Below are positions 24,225 to 31,580 of a stretch of 44,736 nt of DNA, in pieces. Source of the stretch: a virus; the IMG/VR virus record IMGVR_UViG_3300036770_006570, positions 1 to 44,736 of that record. The stretch is one strand, 5' to 3'. A model generated the notes under the pieces. The model was not told the origin of the DNA and did no database searches. It saw only the letters and a list, made by a program, of their open reading frames with translations. Position 1 is the stretch's first letter. Each line of letters starts with the position of its first letter. The position numbers were made by a program, and so were the translations under genes.

Positions 24225-26894
24225 TTAATCAAAGCTGAATAAACTATTGAATGTATTGGTCTGTGTTGTACTATCCAAATCCCATTCCAATACCCCAATG
24301 AGATTTTCAATTTTGTTATTAATAATGGTAGCTTCCATTTCTGCATGATCAAACGGTAATTCTTGAAACCATTTAGGTAACCGCAATTCGTCTACCGGAT
24401 AAGCTACGCTAGTAAATCCCAAAGGATTGTCCTTTACTTTACAAACAATGACTTTCATACCATCGACGATTTGCATACTATACTTGTCGCTGTTCATTCT
24501 TCGCAAAGTATTCCAATTAATAGAAGCACGAACATGTCCAGGCATATTAGCTTTACCACTCTTCTTTTCTTTTTCTTCGTATTCAGTAATGTTGTTAGCA
24601 CGTTTAGGCGACCCTTTTTCCCAACCTGGTCGTGCTTTGAATTCGACTCGAAACTCGCTAATGCGATCAAGGATTTCTTTTTCTTCAGCACCATTTAGTA
24701 CACGACCGAGTATTTCTTCTAAAAATTTCTGCATGAATTCTGGAGTGTCCGATCTTTTAAGATCTAACCCCATTGCTTTGATTTTGCCAGGTTTACTGTC
24801 TAGGTCTTGTCGTTTGCCTTCTTTATCAAAATACAATACAGCGTATCGTTTCTTCGTGATGAATAATCCTTTAATAGCAACTATTTCTCGTCCTGCCTTA
24901 ATTACTTCGCCGCGACTTTTTGGACAATGAAATGCTTCTTGCATAAAATCTACGAAACTACTGTTCACATTTTCTGCAACAGTATCATAGAGCTTGATTA
25001 CAGTATCTTTGTCCCAAGGTATCTCGCCCTTAGCAATTTCATTTTTAAGACTGTTGTAAGCACTAAAGTAAGCACTATCTGTATCGCCGTAGATAATAGC
25101 TTTACCAACATGATCATAGTCTCCTGTTACTACTTCGTTAATCTTCGCAGCCATATGCTTGGCAATTTGTCTGCCAGTTAATGTAGTCGATTGACCAATG
25201 CGATTATCAAAGAATCTACATCCTGGATTTAGAATTGCACCGTAAAGAGAATTAAGATTAATCTTTTTAACTAACTGACGCTTGTCCCAGTATTCTTCTT
25301 CGATCTTGTTTTCTGCTTTAATTGCTTCTTTGAGTTTTGCTTGCATTTCCTTACGCTCAGCATACCATCGTTTTAGCAATCCAGGAATAATACCCTCGTT
25401 TTCGTTACTGAAAATTGTGCCGTTAGCACTCAACATCCATGGTTTTCCGCTGTTGAAAATCAATTCGTAAATCTGTGCACCACTCATTATATCAGTTTCT
25501 CCGTTTTCCCAATCAATGACAATATCATTGACACGGTCCTGATTCATAACCATTTCATACTCATTAGTGCCAAACTTACCTTCCCATGCAGCGGCAAAAC
25601 TGCTACCTTTAGCAATCTTCTGTTCGATTTCTGTTTTGGTGTATTCTTGTCGCAGCTGACCGACAATGGTTTCTGGACCCATGTTTAATGCACGAATCAC
25701 TGATGGATACAGTGAGTTAATATCCATAGAACCGATCCAATCATGCAACCCTTTTTTAGGATAAGCAACATATGCACCTGCTGCTTGATTGTTTACATCG
25801 TCGTCTCTTTTAGGACGACTAGGTACAATCATACCCCTATGATGTGCTTCGTTTACAATAGCCTGCTCAGTGACAGCAACAGCACCCATTGTGGTGGATA
25901 ACAACACAGTATTTTCGTGAGCAATCGTATTTGCTAGATCAATAAATTTTAATTTTCTATCTAGTTTGTTGAGTAGAGAACAGTCCTGTCTATTATACTC
26001 GATAAACTTTCGAAAATCATTATTGTAAAGTTGATCAAGAGTTCCTTCATATACAGTTTTACTTTCTCCTACCTCCATTTCACCGATGGCATCCAATCGG
26101 TATGTATGGCGTTCTTCGTAGGTATATTTGCGATAAAGCTCTAGACTGTCTAAATGTACTCTTCCTACAAAATCATAAGTTACAGCAGTTTTTCCGTATT
26201 TTTCATATTCTCGTTTCTTGGGCATTTGCCCCCACAAACAAAATCTGCGTGTATCTTCTTTGCTTAATACTTTAGTAACACGGTTTACTGTGTAAGGAAT
26301 ATCGTAGCCTTCCGAGTTCCAACCGCTTAACACATCAGCATCTTCGATGAGATTCAAGAATGTGTCCAACATTTCGTATTCTGTTTCAAATAGAATAGTA
26401 TTAGGAAAGTCTTTAACTAATTCAGTAGCTTTCTCTATAGTTAGAGTCTTTGGAGGCACAGCCAGACATACAAGGGTATCTAACCATTGTAAATGAATAG
26501 CAATAGAAGTAATAGGCATGAACGCATCATCAGGACTTGCATATCCTCTTTCCGGATCAAAGTCAACTTCGATGTCGAAGAACGCAACATTTAATTTTGG
26601 TGCATCCTTGCCTATATAATTTTCTTCTAGGCAACGAAATACTTGGTTAATATCACTTTCGTATAATTTGTGATGACCGTGAATACGCTGTTCTTTAATA
26701 AATTCTTTATGGCTTTTGGCAGTTACCTTGCTGAGAGGTTCGCCGTGGATTGATCTATATTTTCCCTTTGCATCAGGATAATAGAAAAAGTATTTTGCAG
26801 AATAATCTTGATATATTCTGCCTTTCTTAGAATCTCGTTCGACAACTCGAACAATATCTTGGTCGCGATCCCAGAGCGCGTCTACATAACTCAT
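24225..26894 (-). CDS. 43: DNA polymerase (gp43, family B)
   Basis: 889 aa, close to T4 gp43 (898) and intact. Exonuclease motifs are FDIEVD (Asp107, Glu109), WNSEGYDIPY and the YNRQDCSLL region. Polymerase motifs are SMDINSLYPSVIR (motif A), LNSLYGAIL (motif B) and YGDTDSAYFS (motif C). The C-terminus NTFNSLFSFD resembles the clamp-binding tail of T4 gp43. The AGGA signal directly follows a hairpin of 5 bp with an 8-nt loop, and a second hairpin with the same loop lies upstream, suggesting translational autoregulation. Confidence 0.97.
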   Translation of the reverse strand: MSYVDALWDRDQDIVRVVERDSKKGRIYQDYSAKYFFYYPDAKGKYRSIHGEPLSKVTAKSHKEFIKEQRIHGHHKLYESDINQVFRCLEENYIGKDAPKLNVAFFDIEVDFDPERGYASPDDAFMPITSIAIHLQWLDTLVCLAVPPKTLTIEKATELVKDFPNTILFETEYEMLDTFLNLIEDADVLSGWNSEGYDIPYTVNRVTKVLSKEDTRRFCLWGQMPKKREYEKYGKTAVTYDFVGRVHLDSLELYRKYTYEERHTYRLDAIGEMEVGESKTVYEGTLDQLYNNDFRKFIEYNRQDCSLLNKLDRKLKFIDLANTIAHENTVLLSTTMGAVAVTEQAIVNEAHHRGMIVPSRPKRDDDVNNQAAGAYVAYPKKGLHDWIGSMDINSLYPSVIRALNMGPETIVGQLRQEYTKTEIEQKIAKGSSFAAAWEGKFGTNEYEMVMNQDRVNDIVIDWENGETDIMSGAQIYELIFNSGKPWMLSANGTIFSNENEGIIPGLLKRWYAERKEMQAKLKEAIKAENKIEEEYWDKRQLVKKINLNSLYGAILNPGCRFFDNRIGQSTTLTGRQIAKHMAAKINEVVTGDYDHVGKAIIYGDTDSAYFSAYNSLKNEIAKGEIPWDKDTVIKLYDTVAENVNSSFVDFMQEAFHCPKSRGEVIKAGREIVAIKGLFITKKRYAVLYFDKEGKRQDLDSKPGKIKAMGLDLKRSDTPEFMQKFLEEILGRVLNGAEEKEILDRISEFRVEFKARPGWEKGSPKRANNITEYEEKEKKSGKANMPGHVRASINWNTLRRMNSDKYSMQIVDGMKVIVCKVKDNPLGFTSVAYPVDELRLPKWFQELPFDHAEMEATIINNKIENLIGVLEWDLDSTTQTNTFNSLFSFD

Positions 26895-26983
26895 ATTTTT
26901 CTTCCTTACCGCTTATGGCCGGTATACCATCACAATAGCGACTTATGGCTCGCTGTGCCTTACTCTAAAATATTTAGCGGCCG
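26895..26983. other. Intergenic region between the methyltransferase and DNA polymerase genes
   Basis: Eighty-nine bases with no gene. It holds the two hairpins, a GGTATACC palindrome (26921-26928) and an extended -10-like TGGTATACC on the minus strand without a good -35. A CTAAATATTTTAG inverted repeat lies near the far end. Confidence 0.6.
26903..26957 (-). promoter_or_regulatory. Tandem identical-loop RNA hairpins before gp43 (candidate translational operator)
   Basis: Minus strand, distal hairpin 26937-26954: AGCGA-GCCATAAG-TCGCT, extended by an outer CAC/GTG pair (26955-26957 with 26931-26933) across a 3-base bulge. Proximal hairpin 26907-26924: TACCG-GCCATAAG-CGGTA, followed directly by AGGA (26906-26903) and the ATG at 26894. 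Both have 5-bp stems of unlike sequence and the same 8-nt loop, 30 bases apart. T4 gp43 represses its own translation through one hairpin of 5 bp and 8 nt next to its Shine-Dalgarno. Confidence 0.75.
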
Positions 26984-27610
26984 TTATTGCCAGCTTAACA
27001 ATTCTCCGTCATAATTGGGATCACCATACGCCCATTGCGGCTTTCCTTCGGTGTGATTCCAATTTACATAGGATTCTCTTGCCTTTTTATGAACAACAGT
27101 CATATTACTAGTTTTACCATTAGTTGCTTCGGCGTTAGTTTCTACTAATTTAATTTCTTCAAAATGTTCACGAACAAATTTAATTGCGATATCAAAATCA
27201 AAATCTCGTCTAGTATCGTGAAATATCATAACCCCGCCAGGCTTAAGGAATTTCCAAGTAGCGTCGGCAAAAGGTTTTCTTTGCCACCAAATACCGTCAA
27301 CAAATATTAAGTCGTACTCAAATTTTGGTATATCTTTGAGAAACTCAAAAAGATCATGAAATTCTGGTAAAGTTTTATTTTGAAGACTTTCAACACGCTT
27401 GCGAGTAACTTCAATCCATTTGTCTCCGCCGGTAACATTAGTATCAACCGAAATTAACTTCTCCGGTAAACATTGCGCAAATATCTGCGTACTACCGCCT
27501 ACACCGAACTCTAATATATTGATACTTTGTTTACCGTATTTGGCAAGAGTATCGGCGTCCTCTAAACTGAGATCGCCGATAAACTTAATTTTTGCTAAAA
27601 ACTTTAGCAT
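26984..27610 (-). CDS. Class I SAM-dependent methyltransferase-like protein
   Basis: 208 aa. The Rossmann SAM motif is NILEFGVGGSTQIFA, motif II-like LISVDTNVTGG, and the post-I strand YDLIFVDGIWW with the following LKPGGVMIFHDT. These fit small-molecule or protein class I methyltransferases; no DNA target-recognition domain or NPPY motif is present, so a DNA adenine methylase is unlikely. Its ATG overlaps the dsbA stop. Substrate unknown. Confidence 0.8.
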   Translation of the reverse strand: MLKFLAKIKFIGDLSLEDADTLAKYGKQSINILEFGVGGSTQIFAQCLPEKLISVDTNVTGGDKWIEVTRKRVESLQNKTLPEFHDLFEFLKDIPKFEYDLIFVDGIWWQRKPFADATWKFLKPGGVMIFHDTRRDFDFDIAIKFVREHFEEIKLVETNAEATNGKTSNMTVVHKKARESYVNWNHTEGKPQWAYGDPNYDGELLSWQ

Positions 27611-27879
27611 TACGGATTGCGACTTGAACCGTGTCCGCTAATATCAACAATTGATTCGAGATCATCAAACTCACTAAGAACCTGATCCCATTGACCCTTT
27701 TGGGCGATACGGATTGCCTTTTTGATAACACCGGGCTTGACTTCTAATTCTTCTGCAACTGCTTTGATAGTTTCGTTCAAACCTTCCTGTAGATCTGTAA
27801 TTTCTTGCATTACAGTGACTCCTTCGGAAACAATCTGCTTGATTTTGGCCTGTTCAGGGGCACCAAATACTTTACTCAT
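27610..27879 (-). CDS. dsbA: dsDNA-binding protein DsbA (late transcription accessory)
   Basis: 89 aa, matching T4 DsbA in length and pattern: a helical N-terminus (EQAKIKQIVSEGVTVMQEITDLQ), LNETIKAVAEELEVKPGVIKKAIRIAQKG and a C-terminal acidic tail. In T4, DsbA binds near late promoters and assists late transcription. The Shine-Dalgarno is AAAGGAG. It is first in the dsbA-methyltransferase-gp43 unit. Confidence 0.85.
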   Translation of the reverse strand: MSKVFGAPEQAKIKQIVSEGVTVMQEITDLQEGLNETIKAVAEELEVKPGVIKKAIRIAQKGQWDQVLSEFDDLESIVDISGHGSSRNP

Positions 27880-27892
27880 GTTATTATTCTCC

Positions 27893-27928
27893 TTTGGTAT
27901 ATAATAACAGAAATATATTTAAAGTCAA
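27893..27928 (-). promoter_or_regulatory. Probable promoter before dsbA
   Basis: Minus strand: TTGACT (complement of 27923-27928) followed by an AT-rich stretch CTGTTATTATATACC. The -10 may be TATTAT (16-base spacer) or TATATA (19-base spacer). Weaker than the other early-type promoters here. Confidence 0.55.
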
Positions 27929-27945
27929 CAGTTCAGCTTACCAGA

Positions 27946-28131
27946 TTATTTCTTTTTAGTAACTGCTTTATAACGAGCTCTGTTAGCCATTCTTAAGATA
28001 TAGTCGTCGGGCTTTCTTGTACCTGGACGATTGTTTTGGCGAAACTGATGGTATTGCTCTGGATTAGCCTTTAGAAAAGTGTCTCGCCAAGTATCGATAT
28101 TATCGTTACTAGTTAACTTTTCATCGAGGTC
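27946..28131 (-). CDS. -1 frame extension of the 557-aa protein
   Basis: 61 codons that continue the 557-aa gene after a -1 shift at A9: DLDEKLTSND...AVTKKK, basic and Arg/Lys-rich with WRDTFLKANPEQYHQFRQNN. There is no ATG, GTG or TTG between the last stop in this frame and the slippery site, and the first internal ATG would leave only 14 residues, so it is unlikely to be made alone. Shifted product: 613 aa. A sequencing error in the A9 run would give the same picture. Confidence 0.6.
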   Translation of the reverse strand, partial: DLDEKLTSNDNIDTWRDTFLKANPEQYHQFRQNNRPGTRKPDDYILRMANRARYKAVTKKK

Positions 28132-29786
28132 TTTTTTTTTGAATAGCTTTCTTCTGCACTGCCACCTACTAGATCGCCTTGACGAGCAGGGCGCTTCATT
28201 TTACCTTTAAGGTGTGCGGCTGGACCTAATTTATTTTTAGGTGTACCAGCAAAATGGCTAGCAGGCATCATTTTTTCTGAAACCACAGCTTCATTCTTTG
28301 GACGCCAAATTCTTCCCTTTCCAAACTCTTTTTCAGCTTCTGCATTTGGCGATGAACTATACCACTTGCCTGATCTTGTTCTTTTTAATCCAAGACTTGA
28401 TGCCTTCATTGCATCGCCGTCTGATACATTATAAAAATAATAAACATCTGGTTGTCTTGGTGTTGAATAGGTTCTTCTGGTAAAACGATCATTTGGATCG
28501 TAAATTAAATCTTTGTTACCCTCGTCGTCCACACGCCATTTTCTTCCCATCTTATCGGTATATGTGTGAGTTTCGTATTCTGAGAGATTGTCTTCACCTA
28601 CACTCTTTTTCTTTTTGCTGGCAGCAACAGCAGCGTCCCAACCTTTCTTAGTTGGTGCTCCTTTTTCGCCAGGCTTACGAGCAGGTAGGCCTTTCTTACG
28701 GCGCGCATGAATGTTGGCCCATAACCCCTTTTTCTCGTCTTCGCTTATGCTGTACTCATCATCTAAACTGCGAAATACACTATTCACATAATCCGCCGCT
28801 TTGGCAATCTTTGTTTGCTGCCAAGGTTCCAAAGTAGTATCGTTGCCCATTTTTTGAATTAGGTCGCGTAGTCTTACTGCTTGTTTGTACAATGCTTTTA
28901 GATCGCTCGAAGTCATGCTATTTTCTTGATCGATATATCCGGGATCTACACCAGCTTCAGGAACAGCTTTGGAAATCTGTGCACCACTAACTACGGTAGA
29001 ATAACTACCCATACCATAGCCTTCTTCCATTTGACCTAAAAGTTCTTGTGCTTTTTCTTTGCTTATTATTGGACGGGGATGCGTTCCATCTACAACACTT
29101 TGTAGATATTCTTTGCTAAATCCACCTTCTCCAGCAGGTTTTCTTGCTGCAGGTTCTGGCTTTCCATGTTCTCTTGCTTTAAGCTCGGCAGCAGCATCAG
29201 CAACACTTACCATTGGTCGAGGATGCTCACCTTTTACTACTTGTTGTAGATAATGAGAGTTAAAACCACTTAGATCTGCACCGTGAGCAGGATTACTTCC
29301 GCCTAGTGCCATTGCTCCTGCTAAAGCTGCACCGGCTAGTTTTGATCTTAGTCCCTCTTCGTAGGAATCTTCCTCTACTGATTCTTTAGGTACGCAGTTG
29401 TTTACACGAACTCCGCCCTTCATTTTTGTTCCTTGCTTTTTGTATCCCTTCCAACACTTAGGATCTAATCTCTGTGCTTCTTCAATCTTTTCATCTACAT
29501 CTCTGCGCCAATCTTTTTTATGTTTTTGTTCGCCACGCTTTTCTGCTCGTTTGCGATCTCGGTGTGCACCAGCACCGCCACCGCCTACTGTGGCATTTAC
29601 ATTGGCAGCAACAGGATTTCTGCGTTGAATTTCTGGCTTACCATCTTTATCTTGAACAAGTAAATTACCTTTCTTACCTACAGGACCTGTAGCAACTGCG
29701 GCCGAACTGGTTGCTCCTGCAGATGCACTTTCTAGAACATATCGTGTTTCTAATTTTCCTTTAATTTTTTTGAATTCTTTGTTCAT
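28113..29786 (-). CDS. Hypothetical virion-associated protein with repeats
   Basis: 557 aa in frame. The N-terminal 135 residues are basic and low-complexity with KCWKGYKKQGTKMKGG and two cysteines. A Gly/Ala-rich hydrophobic segment runs at ~147-165. Two copies of a 28-residue unit (about 175-202 and 223-250) share YLQ.VV.G.HPRP. The remainder has repeated Lys/Ser/Gly and ends with SYSKKKTSMKS. It lies in the structural operon and is probably a head or tail component. The end carries the A AAA AAG site described separately. Confidence 0.65.
   Translation of the reverse strand: MNKEFKKIKGKLETRYVLESASAGATSSAAVATGPVGKKGNLLVQDKDGKPEIQRRNPVAANVNATVGGGGAGAHRDRKRAEKRGEQKHKKDWRRDVDEKIEEAQRLDPKCWKGYKKQGTKMKGGVRVNNCVPKESVEEDSYEEGLRSKLAGAALAGAMALGGSNPAHGADLSGFNSHYLQQVVKGEHPRPMVSVADAAAELKAREHGKPEPAARKPAGEGGFSKEYLQSVVDGTHPRPIISKEKAQELLGQMEEGYGMGSYSTVVSGAQISKAVPEAGVDPGYIDQENSMTSSDLKALYKQAVRLRDLIQKMGNDTTLEPWQQTKIAKAADYVNSVFRSLDDEYSISEDEKKGLWANIHARRKKGLPARKPGEKGAPTKKGWDAAVAASKKKKSVGEDNLSEYETHTYTDKMGRKWRVDDEGNKDLIYDPNDRFTRRTYSTPRQPDVYYFYNVSDGDAMKASSLGLKRTRSGKWYSSSPNAEAEKEFGKGRIWRPKNEAVVSEKMMPASHFAGTPKNKLGPAAHLKGKMKRPARQGDLVGGSAEESYSKKKTSMKS
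28131..28137 (-). other. Candidate -1 ribosomal frameshift site A AAA AAG
   Basis: On the minus strand the zero-frame codons are TCA AAA AAA AAG, giving the heptamer A AAA AAG in the right phase, as in E. coli dnaX. After a -1 slip the next codon is GAC at 28131 and 61 codons follow. The zero frame stops six codons later. No strong downstream hairpin is evident. Transcriptional slippage on A9 is an alternative. Confidence 0.6.
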
Positions 29787-30157
29787 AATTTTTTATTCCA
29801 TTGCGCTACTGGGCTTACAGTATTAACCTGATCAGGCTCACCGCTATGTAAATCCCCGCCATTTAAATCATAATAATCTGCGCCAATAAAATCGTATGCT
29901 TGTTTAAGCATTTTATCTTCGGCTTTAGTATAAGGATGTGCAGTTTTCATTTTACCGTGCCAAGAAATTTGATCCATATTTTCTATAGGATTTTCGCCAT
30001 CGGCGCCGGCAACTGCTAAACCTAATCTATACTGTACATAATCTGAGCTGGCCTTGCCGGCAGGGTCGTGAAATGTATGAATTCCTGTACTAGCTAAATG
30101 GAATCTTCTAGGAATTTTTCCATTCTTTTTTTCAACGATGAATTCTCTAGCTCTCAT
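29783..30157 (-). CDS. Hypothetical protein
   Basis: 124 aa, likely virion-associated by location. It starts MRAREFIVEKK, a form seen at the N-termini of several marine-phage structural proteins (compare MRLQEIIQLEE in the gene at 31175). The rest is soluble and His/Asp-rich (GKMKTAHPYTKAEDKM, YYDLNGGDLHSGEPDQ) with no motif I recognise. ATGA junctions at both ends. Confidence 0.65.
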   Translation of the reverse strand: MRAREFIVEKKNGKIPRRFHLASTGIHTFHDPAGKASSDYVQYRLGLAVAGADGENPIENMDQISWHGKMKTAHPYTKAEDKMLKQAYDFIGADYYDLNGGDLHSGEPDQVNTVSPVAQWNKKL

Positions 30158-30606
30158 ATCGTGCCTGCATCTCTCTTCATGCTGGCTCTTAGCATCCAGC
30201 CGTGTTTGCGGTGTGCGTCCATTCTTGCTGCAAAGAAATCACTGAATCCATGTTCACCTTCTGCTTCTGAAACATCAAAGCACATTTTAAAAATCTTTAA
30301 CATTTTTTCATTGTCTTTGATCAATTCAGAGACCATTTGGTCTTTTGACAAGATGTCAGTTTCGTCGTCTATCTTAGTCAGCATGTTGAAGCGATCATAA
30401 CTGCCCGGAACATAGCTGCCAATACTGCGAATTCTTTCAGCGAACCCGTCGATGCTACTGTAAACTTCTTCGTAGATTTTACCAAATAAATCGTGATATT
30501 CTAAAAAGTCAGAACCTTCAACATTCCAGTGAAAGTTGTGTGCTTTTAGATAAAAGCTAAATTCGCTTGCAAACGCTATTTTACTATATTGAATTAACTT
30601 TTCCAT
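30154..30606 (-). CDS. dps: Dps-like ferritin
   Basis: 150 aa, the size of bacterial Dps. The ferroxidase ligands occur at exact spacing: His26, His38, Asp53 and Glu57 (in HNFHWNVEG, YHDLFG and IDGFAE), the H-x11-H-x14-D-x3-E pattern of Dps. Dps dodecamers oxidise and store iron and protect DNA from peroxide; some bind DNA. Its place in the structural operon suggests late production and possibly packaging in the virion. Rare in T4-like phages. Confidence 0.88.
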   Translation of the reverse strand: MEKLIQYSKIAFASEFSFYLKAHNFHWNVEGSDFLEYHDLFGKIYEEVYSSIDGFAERIRSIGSYVPGSYDRFNMLTKIDDETDILSKDQMVSELIKDNEKMLKIFKMCFDVSEAEGEHGFSDFFAARMDAHRKHGWMLRASMKRDAGTI

Positions 30607-30607
30607 A

Positions 30608-30811
30608 TCACTTACCTACGGGCTTCTCTCCGGTCAAATAAGGTCTACTGAACCATAATTGAAACCATTCTGGAGTACCGGGTTTAATATTATGCTTCCG
30701 CATAAGATCGGCTTTCTCCATGCCGGTTAAACTAACATTACTACCCTTATTTATTTCCGTTTGGTGCGAACTGCTTACACCTGCTAAACGCTTTAGTTCT
30801 GCAAGATCCAT
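30608..30811 (-). CDS. Small hypothetical protein
   Basis: 67 aa. It begins MDLAELKRLAGV, an N-terminal pattern common among small marine-phage virion proteins, and ends in a Pro/Gly/Trp-rich segment (KPGTPEWFQLWFSRPYLTG). Spacing of one base to dps and a TAATG junction upstream place it in the structural operon. Confidence 0.65.
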   Translation of the reverse strand: MDLAELKRLAGVSSSHQTEINKGSNVSLTGMEKADLMRKHNIKPGTPEWFQLWFSRPYLTGEKPVGK

Positions 30812-31170
30812 TAGATTTTATATTCTTTTTTGATAATACCTTCGCGATAATGATCGTGTAGCTTTTCGCAAAGTTCTTCTCGTAGATCTTTAGGGAATAG
30901 TTTTTTAGGTTCTCCCTTCATTTTGTTCTTTTTGTAGAACTCTAAACAGCCCTTTTTAACCATAGGCATGAAATCTTCAGTGCATTTTTTACCCATGCCT
31001 TCATTTTTAATCATTTTTTTAGCAATAGGTAAAAAATACTCTTTATAGAGCTTGTCGTGATCGATAATATAATAGAAAAGATTATTTAGAAGATTGTCGT
31101 TGTTATCTTTTTTTGCGTCAATCTTCTTATTAACATTAATAGCTCTACCAAAAAATTCATTTAGTAACAT
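30811..31170 (-). CDS. Hypothetical protein
   Basis: 119 aa from the ATG at 31170, after the upstream stop at 31175. The longer frame to 31299 sits inside the neighbouring gene and is rejected. Strongly basic, Lys-rich and helical, with Cys residues in GKKCTED, KKGCLEF and EELCEKLHD. Family not recognised; location suggests a head or tail role. Confidence 0.65.
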   Translation of the reverse strand: MLLNEFFGRAINVNKKIDAKKDNNDNLLNNLFYYIIDHDKLYKEYFLPIAKKMIKNEGMGKKCTEDFMPMVKKGCLEFYKKNKMKGEPKKLFPKDLREELCEKLHDHYREGIIKKEYKI

Positions 31171-31174
31171 AGTA

Positions 31175-31579
31175 TTACCACGCTCTACATGACCAATATC
31201 TTGCCTTCCAACGTGGACCTGGGTTCTTACAATTATGTCTTGCGCGGAAACTCTTGCGGCGTTTTGGATTTGATTTTTTGATACGCATCTTTTTGTCACC
31301 GAAGTTTACCTTGACAACTTTACCGTTCGGTTTTTTTACATAAACCTTGCGCTTCTTAACATCTCCCGCCATTGGCTTACCGAGAGGTACTTCACGACCT
31401 TGATACTTAGCTTCCGTTAGATTGATGTAGGTCATTGCGGTGTCGTCCACAGCAATAATCACAATATCTTCTGTAAGTTCAACAACTACAGATTCGATGA
31501 CTAAATCGTCTAATTCGAGATCAAAATGATCACCAACTTTAATATCTTCTTCTAATTGTATAATTTCTTGTAAACGCAT
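31175..31579 (-). CDS. Probable head or core protein with conserved basic C-terminus
   Basis: 134 aa. It starts MRLQEIIQLEEDIKVGD with an acidic beta-rich first half, then a highly basic C-terminal part (KKSNPKRRKSFRARHNC, GPRWKARYWSCRAW). I associate this C-terminal Arg/Trp pattern with small proteins of marine T4-like phages, where it is recurrent. A packaging or prohead role is plausible but not shown. Confidence 0.65.
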   Translation of the reverse strand: MRLQEIIQLEEDIKVGDHFDLELDDLVIESVVVELTEDIVIIAVDDTAMTYINLTEAKYQGREVPLGKPMAGDVKKRKVYVKKPNGKVVKVNFGDKKMRIKKSNPKRRKSFRARHNCKNPGPRWKARYWSCRAW

Positions 31580-31580
31580 A

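Noticed and set aside
24427-24930. 167-codon plus-strand open frame opposite DNA polymerase.
   Set aside because: A shadow of the gp43 C-terminal region; composition is that of an antisense frame.
30738-30750. AATAAATA on the minus strand inside the 67-aa gene.
   Set aside because: It encodes Glu-Ile-Asn-Lys in frame, has no following start codon at a suitable distance, and is expected by chance in AT-rich DNA.
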